Shown piece by piece: positions 53,985 to 62,442 of a DNA stretch of 64,000 nucleotides; position 1 is the first letter of the stretch, and each line of letters starts with the position of its first letter. The stretch lies in the NCBI GenBank assembly GCA_964034945.1, contig OZ035960.1, positions 70,544,542 to 70,608,541 of the forward strand. Direction: 5' to 3'. The DNA is from Chrysopilus asiliformis (taxonomy: Eukaryota > Arthropoda > Insecta > Diptera > Rhagionidae). The notes under the pieces were generated by a model that saw only the letters and a list, made by a program, of their open reading frames with translations, did no database searches and was not told the DNA's origin. Made by a program: the position numbers and the translations under genes.

Positions 53985-55150
53985 AAATTTATGAAACGAA
54001 TGTTAAGTACACAAAACTCATATTTTTAGTCGCGCAAGTCTAATCGTCAGGCACACGGCAATTGATAAGATCAATCATGTCTCAGTGACTGTCATCAACT
54101 GACCCTTATGGCTGGATATGGCTCTTTTTTAAAAGCTTTTATTTAGCTCGCTATCTTGTCTGTTTGTTTGTCTGTTTGTCTGTCTGTCAGATCAAATCTT
54201 GCAACCCAATTTTGACCCACTTCCACTTGTCCGATTGACTTGAAATTTTGCACACTTATATAAGTCCGATGACAATACAATATTTTCACTACTTCGTCCT
54301 TATAAGGATAACGGAAGGTCCTGTAAGGATAACGTGATTATCCTTTTCTCCAAATTTTCCGGAAAAAAATCTATCCTGGGGGTTTTTGGGGTCGCTGAAT
54401 CCGAATCTGTCATTAAAAAGTCAGTAAGGATAACGGAAGGTCCTGTAAGGATAACGTGATTATCCTTTTCTCCAAATTTTCCGGAAAAAAATCTATCCTG
54501 GGGGTTTTTGGAGTCGCTGAATCCGAATCTGTCATTAAAAAGTCTGTAAGGATAACGGAAGGTCCTGTAAGGATAACGTGATTATCCTTTTCTCCAAATT
54601 TTCCGGAAAAAAATCTATTCTGGGGGTTTTTGGGGTCGCTGAATCCGAATCTGTCATTAAAAAGTCTGTAAGGATAACGGAAGGTCCTGTAAGGATAACG
54701 TGATTATCCTTTTCTCCAAATTTTCCGGAAAAAAATCTATTCTGGGGTTTTTGGGGTCGCTGAATCCGAATCTGTCATCAAAAAGTCTGTAAGGATAACG
54801 GAAGGTCCTGTAAGGATAACGTGATTATCCTTTTCTCCAAATTTTCCGGAAAAAACTCTATCCTGGGGGTTTTTGGGGTCGCTGAATCCGAATCTGTCAT
54901 TAAAAAGTCTGTAAGGATAACGGAAGGTCCTGTAAGGATAACGTAATTATCCTTTTCTCCAAATTTTCCGGAAAAAAATCTATTCTGGGGTTTTTGGGGT
55001 CGCTGAATCCGAATCTGTCATTAAAAAGTCTGTAAGGATAACGGAATGTCCTGTAAGGATAACGTGATTATCCTTTTTCTCAATTGTTCCGGGAAAAAAT
55101 ATATTCTGCGGGTTTTGGGGTTCGCTGAATACGATTCTCAAGTTAAAAAG
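53985..55150. repeat. Inner inverted repeat, right arm, and ~7-unit minisatellite
   Basis: 53985-54150 is the reverse complement of 53138-53310; 54150-54300 pairs with 52985-53138. Then about seven minisatellite units of ~118 bp (54300-55150) in inverse orientation to those at 52.7 kb and in the same orientation as the array at 4165-6430. Copy number differs between arms, so the arms have changed since duplication. Confidence 0.9.
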
Positions 55151-55204
55151 CCTGTAAGGACATCTCAAATGTAAAACTATATATTCGAAGACTAAAAAGA
55201 ACAA

Positions 55205-55470
55205 AATAAAAAAAATAAAAAAAATTTTTTAAAAAAAGCTTTTATTAAAAAAAATGCACTAAAAAGAAAAAAATAATTTTCTGGACGCTGTGTATCACAA
55301 ATATAAAAGCTTTTAAAAAGCGAGATAAAGCATAAAACAATAAAATAAACATTTATCTCGCTTTTTAAAAGCTTTTATATTTGTGATACACAGCGTCCAG
55401 AAAATTATTTTTTTCTTTTTAGTGCATTTTTTTTAATAAAAGCTTTTTTTAAAAAATTTTTTTTATTTTT
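55205..55470. repeat. Right terminal foldback
   Basis: Inverted counterpart of 46198-46445: arms about 55208-55327 and 55350-55470, loop ~22 bp, holding two copies of the shared 24-nt word (55256-55279 and the complement at 55402-55425). The outward sequence 55471-55554 also matches 46106-46197. Confidence 0.93.
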
Positions 55471-55589
55471 ATTAAAGTATTTTGAATATAACCAAAAGAC
55501 CCCATCGCTCAGTTCTCAACACAAAATTTTAACATTTTAAATGTTTTTTTGTGCGATATGGTTTTTTTTGCTCCTTTATAATTTATGAA

Positions 55590-55760
55590 AGTAATGACAT
55601 CTCACTCTCTCTTTCGGCGCTACTAATGTCTCTCACCAGAGACAGAGATCCCTACACAGTCTTATCAATTTATTTGGGATACCGAGATCTCTCATGACTT
55701 TATAAAGTTCTACCCTGACTAGGCTATCATAGGAGGTTTTAAAGTCTATGAATATGTGTT
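55590..55760 (-). pseudogene. LINE RT palm fragment
   Basis: On the minus strand: FIDFKTSYDSLVRVELYKVM and DLGIPNKLIRLC, the motif-A region of a non-LTR reverse transcriptase of the kind common in insect genomes (IDFK.AYDS..R). It ends in a TGA and nothing else of that element is seen. Confidence 0.65.
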
Positions 55761-56248
55761 TTGCTTACCTCGCATGCGTAGAGTGCATAGTCTATCTGAT
55801 ACAGCTTGAAATCCGATAACAGTAAATAAGAATCGGTTTTATCAACTGCTTATATAAGAGCATCCTTGTCATTGGAGAAAGCATGCTTTTCGGGTGCACT
55901 AACGAGGCGATATACATATAAGCTTTATTTGCTTTTCTTAGGGATTCCTTAACATGGTCATTGAACTTTAAGAGCTTATTAAAATTGACACCCAGATATC
56001 TAATCTTATCCTTGGGCCGAAGTTCTCGACCACCCAGAGAGATAGAGAGGTTAGAACATATTTTGGCAGTACCCGATGGACCCCTTTCCAGACGCGTTTC
56101 TAAAGTGAATTAGCTCTGACTTATTACTATTAATTGCAATGCCCCATGAGTCATAATACTCCTTGATCTCATCCAGATGGAGCTGCACAAAACGGGCAGC
56201 GACTTTTGGATCTCTGTTTGACGAAAAAATATCAATCGTTGCCTAATG
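55761..56248 (-). pseudogene. Jockey-like RT C-terminal fragment
   Basis: Minus-strand translation starts within the RT palm (ATIDIFSSNRDPKVAARF), continues VQLHLDEIKEYYDSWGI and INSNKSELIHFRN, then after a shift RELRPKDKIRYLGVNF and KQLIKPILIYCY, the RT thumb of Jockey-clade LINEs. It has frame changes and stops and is bounded on the right by the BEL LTR. Confidence 0.75.
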
Positions 56249-56640
56249 TTTGCATTTACATTTCAAATAAAATCTGCAGTAGTTGCAGATTATACGAAAA
56301 ATGTTCTCACGAATCGTTCCATGCATCGGTCACCTGAAGCGTTCTTTTTTTTGCTTTGTCTGTAATGAGACACCTTTAAAAACAAGCATTTCGCGCAACT
56401 TATTTCGATGATGGTGCATGGGAAGATTTGTGAATTTCATATTTTATTAATGTAAATAATTGTATATAAAGAGATGATAATAGATTAATAAAATTCATTC
56501 CTAATTTGAATCGCGCGTTGTTAATAACTCAACATTTTATCTTTCGTGTTCTGGTTTAAAACCTGAATACCTCACAACATAGAATCTTGGTGATACAACA
56601 AAATTCAACTCTGTTTAAATAAAAGAATTTAAACTCAACA
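56249..56640 (+). repeat. BEL 5' LTR
   Basis: The right end is set by ...CTCAACA two bases before the primer site. The left end TGTTTGC at 56249 is inferred from the TG...CA rule and from the end of LINE homology. It contains TATATAAAG at about 56463 and AATAAAATTC near 56487, usable as promoter and polyadenylation signals. The second LTR is outside the window. Confidence 0.6.
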
Positions 56641-56642
56641 TT

Positions 56643-56660
56643 TGGTGACCCCGACGTGAT
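56643..56660 (+). other. BEL primer binding site, tRNA-Trp
   Basis: TGGTGACCCCGACGTGAT is complementary to the 3' end of tRNA-Trp including CCA (…ATCACGTCGGGGTCACCA), from memory of animal tRNA-Trp. It starts two bases after the LTR. Confidence 0.85.
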
Positions 56661-56783
56661 TTTCGCGTTTTAAACAGTAAATTCATAGTTTTTTTTTATC
56701 GCGACTTTTATCCGTGATCGAAAGTACATCGCGACCGCGCAACAATTCGTTAACAGTGAAAGTGATTGATCTTCTACGTTATC

Positions 56784-58463
56784 ATGAGTCTTGAGGATTT
56801 ATTCGCTAAACAAGCTGCCGATGGGGCTAAGATCATCAGGCTCATCACGAATTACAGAAAGGATTCTGTCGACAGAAAGAATTCCGCGTACTTAAACAAG
56901 AAGTCAGATGAATTGGATCAACTGTGGAGTATCTTCGAATCCACTGATTACGATATCAAGGTCAAATGCGAAGACCGCTCAGAGCATGACTACTTCAAGA
57001 AGGAGTACTTCAAAAACATTGAGAAAACATACAACTGGTTCACAGAAGATGTAAAGAAACTTCGAGATCAGCTTAGCAAACCAAATCCAACACCTGAAGT
57101 TGGCAGCGTCGATCCATCAATGAAACCGACATCATTCGAAATCAATGACGATCCATTTACTACCTTATCAAACGTCAAAGGTGTTCCAGCTGTCACATCT
57201 GTTCGACGTCTGAAAATATCAACAGCGTCCCTGCAACGTGTCCTAAATCAATTAGATGACATCAGCGACACTCAAACAGCGTTTTTTTACCAAATAAAAT
57301 TACGTACAATTGAGCGATATTGGGCGAAAATCGAACAGCTCCACGAGACATTGTGGGAAAATACTGACAATCCAGCAGAAGCAGGCTTCGACATGGAAGA
57401 ATATTATGCCCTGGAAGACAAAGTTCAGCAAGCACTCATAAACATATGTCAAAACTCCATAGACACCGCGAAAAGGGATCAAATTGATAGTTCAACTCAA
57501 TTAAAACTCCCTAAAATTACGTTACCGAAATTCGACGGTAACTACCTGCACTGGAGGCAATTCCACGATATGTTTGAGAAAATGATACATCAGCAGAACA
57601 TCAGCAATGCGCAAAAAATGTGGTACTTGAAAACCAGTCTTTCTGGGGAAGCGGAAAGACTCTTGCATCACCTAAACATTTCGGACGAAAATTACCTGTC
57701 TGCATGGAACATACTAAAGGATCGGTACAATAACACACGACTTTTAGTCACCGCCTTACTGAATAAGTTGACTACACAACCGTCAACTCACACCGGATCG
57801 GCATCTTCCATCAAGGTCTTACACGACACAACTAAGGAATGCTTGTTAGGCCTTCAAAATCTCAATGTTTCAACCAAGGACTGGGACCCACTGCTCCTTC
57901 ATCTGCTTATCCGTAAGGTAGACACAGTGACTCACACTCTCTACGAGCAAAGGCTGCAGAATCCCAAGGAATTGCAATCGGTTCAGCATTTTCTTAAATT
58001 TCTGGAAACACATTTCCAGTCACTAGAGTCGCTGGCCAGCAAGCCAACAAGAGGAGGCCCTGATGAACGTCGCAAGTCACAACCTCAACACTCATCAAGG
58101 GCTCTGATGACAACGACAACCAAAGTTCACTGCGCCCTTTGTAAGGGAGACCACCAGTTGTTTTCCTGCAAGGACTTTCTTCAAATGAGCATCGAAAAAA
58201 GATTGCAATTCATACAAGCAATTAAGCACTGTGTAAATTGTCTAAAGGCTGGTCATCGTTCTAGTGAATGCAAGGCTAGAGATTGCACAAAATGCTCTAA
58301 GAGACATAACACATTATTGCGTTTGGAGAAAATAGGCAAACCACAAGAAGATGCGAACAACAAATCAAAGAAACTAGAACCGCAAGAGCAACCAAGCCAA
58401 CCTGGGACGAGCAAGGGTATGGAACAAAAAAACATCCCTCAGCAGCAGTTCATCGGAGGCTAA
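56784..58463 (+). CDS. BEL gag polyprotein
   Basis: Structural protein of the BEL particle, starting at ATG 56784 (an in-frame upstream codon at 56766 is not an ATG). The N-terminal ~250 residues are helical and charged. A capsid region (DUF1759-like) includes LPKITLPKFDGNYLHWRQFH and the typical WYLKTSLSGEAERLLHHL. Three Cys/His clusters (CALCKGDHQLFSC, CVNCLKAGHRSSEC, CTKC..H) form zinc knuckles near the C-terminus. The ORF ends with TAA at 58461-58463. The pol frame opens at about 58455, so a single-base shift, natural or decay, separates gag and pol. Confidence 0.9.
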   Translation: MSLEDLFAKQAADGAKIIRLITNYRKDSVDRKNSAYLNKKSDELDQLWSIFESTDYDIKVKCEDRSEHDYFKKEYFKNIEKTYNWFTEDVKKLRDQLSKPNPTPEVGSVDPSMKPTSFEINDDPFTTLSNVKGVPAVTSVRRLKISTASLQRVLNQLDDISDTQTAFFYQIKLRTIERYWAKIEQLHETLWENTDNPAEAGFDMEEYYALEDKVQQALINICQNSIDTAKRDQIDSSTQLKLPKITLPKFDGNYLHWRQFHDMFEKMIHQQNISNAQKMWYLKTSLSGEAERLLHHLNISDENYLSAWNILKDRYNNTRLLVTALLNKLTTQPSTHTGSASSIKVLHDTTKECLLGLQNLNVSTKDWDPLLLHLLIRKVDTVTHTLYEQRLQNPKELQSVQHFLKFLETHFQSLESLASKPTRGGPDERRKSQPQHSSRALMTTTTKVHCALCKGDHQLFSCKDFLQMSIEKRLQFIQAIKHCVNCLKAGHRSSECKARDCTKCSKRHNTLLRLEKIGKPQEDANNKSKKLEPQEQPSQPGTSKGMEQKNIPQQQFIGG

Positions 58464-59985
58464 ATCATCGTATGTGGTATTGAGTACAGCAGTGGTCTAA
58501 TTGGCAGACAAGTGGGGAAATTTAGTTGAATCAAGAGCAATTCTTGACTCTGGTTCCCAGTTAAATTTCATATCTGAAAGGCTTTTGAAGAAATTGGGTC
58601 TTCGACAATCAAGACAGTCAATCTGCATCGAAGGCATCGGCAAGAGCAAACAGGAAACTCAAAAACGAGTAAACTTGCAGATCAAATCAAATACCAGTGG
58701 ATTTAAGACAAATTTAGAAGCCCACGTCTTGCCCAAAATCATATCTCCACAGCCCTCTCAACAAATCAACACAACCTCATGGCCAATTCCAGGCAACATA
58801 AAACTAGCAGATCCTAAATTTCACCAACCTGGACCAATCGATATTCTAATAGGAGCCGAACTCTTCTATGACATATTGGCAGTAGGTCAAATCAAGTTGG
58901 GAGATGATTTGCCCTTGTTGCAGAACACTGTGTTCGGTTGGACAGTAGCAGGGCGAACGCGAGGCACCTACCATCCTCGTAATCAAGAGTATTGCGGCAT
59001 ATGCAGCGAGGACGAACTTTTGAGTAAACAATTAGAGAAATTTTGGCGTTTGGAAGAAGTACAGCACCAATCCAGCCTCACATTAGCTGAAAAACGTTGT
59101 GAGAATCATTTTCTACAAACAACGACACGAGATCACAATGGTCGCTTCATAGTAAAACTTCCATTTAAGATCGATCCTAGCAAACTAGGAAAATCAAGCG
59201 ATGTTGCTCTCCAGCGTTTTTACTCACTCGAGCGTAAACTGTCACGAAATGAAAACCTTAAGCTCCAATATACTCAGTTCATGAATGAATATCTGGATTT
59301 TGGGCATATGGAGGAAGTGTGCTTCACGATGATCCAGGAGCCATACTTCTTCCTTCCACACCATTGCGTGATAAAGCCGGAAAGTACAAATATAAAGCTT
59401 CGGGTTGTTTTCGATGGATCGGCAAAAACATCAACAAATTTGTCATTGAATGATGTCCTCGCCACTGGTCCTACCATTCAAGATGATGTCTTTACCATTT
59501 TACTACGCTTTCGTCTACCTCGTTTTGTTTTTACGGCAGACATCGAAAAAATGTATCGACAGATCGTCATCGATTCCTCAGAACGAAAGTACCAACTCAT
59601 CTGGTGGCGTAGTGATGATGACAAGCCTCTTAAATGTTATCAACTGAGCACAGTAACATATGGAACAACCCCAGCATCATATCTAGCTACACGAAGCCTA
59701 CACAAACTGGCTGACGACGTGGTGTCCTCTCATCCATTAGCTTCACAAGCCCTTAAGCGCGACTTCTACGTCGATGACGTATTGTCAGGATCAAACAATC
59801 TGACCACAGCAATACAAACTCAAATTCAACTGATAGCAGCCTTGAACACTGCCGGTTTTAAATTACATAAATGGTGTGCAAATCATCCTCAGCTACTTAG
59901 AAATATTGATGCAAGAAATCAGGCCATAGAATTAAACTTTTTACAACATTCGGAAGACAGCATTAAAACTATGGGCCTCACCTGA
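58455..59985 (+). pseudogene. BEL pol, protease and RT
   Basis: The frame opens just before the gag stop, meets a TAA at 58498-58500 and then runs to a TGA at 59983-59985. The protease (DUF1758-like) has ESRAILDSGSQLNFIS with the catalytic Asp and DILIGAELFYDIL. The RT has RVVFDGSAKTS, VFTADIEKMYRQIVI (catalytic Asp) and FYVDDVLSGS (YVDD). The TGA replaces a Trp codon in the conserved LGLTW-type stretch that joins RT to RNase H. The rest of pol is intact downstream in the same frame. Confidence 0.92.
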
Positions 59986-62442
59986 CACCCCAAGACGGAT
60001 TCCTTTGCAGTAAAAACTTCATGGTCACATAAAGATAGGATAACGAAAAGAACAGCAACATCCGATATTGCCCACATCTTTGACCCGTTGGGGATTTTAG
60101 CACCAGTCGTCGTTACGGCAAAAATCTTCCAACAGCAATTATGGGAGCTAAAAATGGACTGGGATGCGGCACTTCCACAAAAATTGCACACCACCTGGTC
60201 AAAATTCCGAGCAGGCTTAAAATCCTTGGGCGAAATTACTTTCCCAAGGCATGTATTTGCACACAAAACACCAAAAAATGTGCAATTACACGTATTCGCA
60301 GATGCATCCGAGAAAGCATATGGTGCAGCGGCTTACATAAGAGCCTTGGATCAGGACAATATTGTCATGGTCCGCCTTCTATGTGCAAAATCTAGGGTAG
60401 CGCCTTTGAAGCGGGAGACAATACCCCGTCTTGAGTTGTGCGCTGCCAAGCTAGCAGCTCAGCTCACGGAACGCATCCTAAAGGACCTCAAACTTAACAA
60501 CATAAGGTCCTACCTTTGGACCGACTCAACAGCTGTTTTAGATTGGATTAACGCTGAGTCCTCTAAACCTGAAGTCTTCGTGGCAAACAGAGTCTCGGCT
60601 ATCCAGCAATTAACTATTCCAGAACAATGGAGACACGTCGAATCACACGACAACCCGGCTGACATTTTATCAAGAGGTGTCAGTCCCGAAAATCTAAGCA
60701 ATAAAACAATGTGGTTTTATGGACCTACTTTTCGCGAAGAGCTTTGGCCTAAGCCTTACATCAAAAACAAGCAAATTAACATCGAAGGGCGTAAAGGGTT
60801 GCAAGCAGTATGCACTGGATTAAAACATGACACCGAAGCCCATTTCATTCAAGGAATCGACCATCAGAACTCCTTCCGTCGTTTACAACGTGTTGTCGCA
60901 TACATATGTAGATTCATATCTGCGATAAGAAGCCGTGGCAAAATTAAGTTTTCACTTTCGCCAACAGTCACAGAATTGGACGATGCACAGCACATCATAA
61001 TCAAACATTTGCAAGAGTCCGAATTTGCCGATGACTTGGAGCACCTAAGAAAATACAAAGAAGTAGCCAAAGCCAGCGCTATCGGTAATCTAACCCCCTT
61101 TATAGACGAGAGGGGCATACTGCGAGTCGGAGGCCGTCTGGAATCATCCAATCTGAGTTTCAGTGCCAAGCATCCAGCACTTTTACCTTACTCGCATCCT
61201 TTCACCAATATGATACTTAATGATTTTCACAAAGAAAATATCCATGCAGGCCCTCAAGCTCTCCTAGCCATTACGGGACAAACATTTTGGCCAATAAAAG
61301 GAAAATACATTTCCCGCGCGGTCGTTCAACATTGCGTGCCGTGCGCTAAGGCGAAGCCAAAATTGTTCTCACAACTTATGGGCAACCTTCCATCGGATCG
61401 AGTTCAACCCGCTCGTCCATTCATCAACTCAGGTGTCGATTTTTGTGGCCCAGTCTACACACACTATAAGACTAGGGGAAAAAGACCGCAGAAGGCCTAT
61501 ATTGCAGTATTTTGCTGTTTCGCCACAAAGGCAGTCCACCTGGAACTTGTAAGCGACTTGTCAAGCGACGGTTTTATAGGAGCGTTGCGGCGATTCATGG
61601 CCAGACGAGGACATTGCAGAAAGATTTACTGCGACAATGCAACAAACTTCGTAGGTGCTCGAAACCAACTTGAAGAGCTCCGTACCATTTTCGTAAACGA
61701 CAATTCTAAAAAGAAAATTACCACTGAGTGCAGCACAAGAGGAATTGACTTTCATTTCATACCACCAAGAGCACCACATTTCGGTGGTTTATGGGAAGCA
61801 GCAGTCAAATCAGCAAAAAAATTGCTACAGCATAGTTTAGCCTCTGCCTCCTTGACATACGAAGAGATAGAAACGGCCGTGATTGAAGTAGAAGCAATAC
61901 TAAATTCTCGCCCAATCACACCGCTTTCGCCAGATCCAAATGATATGACTGCGCTTACACCAGCTCATCTGCTAATTGGCGATACTCTAACAGCTCCAAT
62001 AGATCCACATGCTCAACCGCTAAAGGCCAATTTATTAACCCGTTGGAAGCGCGTCATGCAAGTAAAACATCATTTCTGGGAAAAATGGTCCCACGAATAT
62101 TTAAACTTGCTTCAACAGCGACACAAGTGGAAGCACTGCTGTGACAATGTAAAGGAAGGCACAATGGTTATTATAAAAGAGGATAATTGTCCTCCCTTGA
62201 AATGGGCCCTTGGACGCATAATAAAAACAATACGAGGTGAGGACGGACTAGTTAGGGTAGTTGACGTTAAAACTGCAAACAATATATTACGTAGACCAAT
62301 TACTCGACCAGCACCCCTACCAATTGACGTCGACGACCAGGACGCTACACTTGACGCTCAGGCCTCCTCAGCCGAAGTTTTGAGCCCACTGACAAGTCCA
62401 GACTTGACAGAAGCAGACGTTCAACCGAGTTCTTCAAAAAGG
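59986..62442 (+). pseudogene. BEL pol, RNase H and integrase
   Basis: Same frame as the RT, downstream of the TGA, open throughout. RNase H of the BEL kind starts with HVFADASEKAYGAAAY, then IPRLELCAAKLAAQL and SYLWTDSTAVLDWI. Integrase has an HHCC-like finger (HCVPCAKAKPK), then the catalytic acids in FINSGVDFCGPV, KIYCDNATNFVGA and RAPHFGGLWEAAVKS, followed by LTPAHLLIGDTL, typical of BEL integrases. The Pro/Asp/Ser-rich tail (about 62300-62440) leads without a stop into the env-like region. It would require read-through or repair of the TGA to be made. Confidence 0.92.

Larger units (their letters stand above)
46106..55554 (-). mobile_element. Autonomous-type Helitron with long terminal inverted repeats
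   Basis: A 9.4-kb unit coding on the minus strand for a Helitron Rep/helicase. Both outer ends carry the same ~430-bp sequence in inverted orientation (46106-46570 and about 55130-55554), starting GCACAAAAAAACATTT and containing a ~250-bp perfect foldback. Minisatellite units follow inside each end. No target duplication is visible. TIRs are not a normal Helitron feature, so the ends could instead be paired insertions of one foldback element. The rolling-circle gene has two single-base shifts. Confidence 0.8.
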
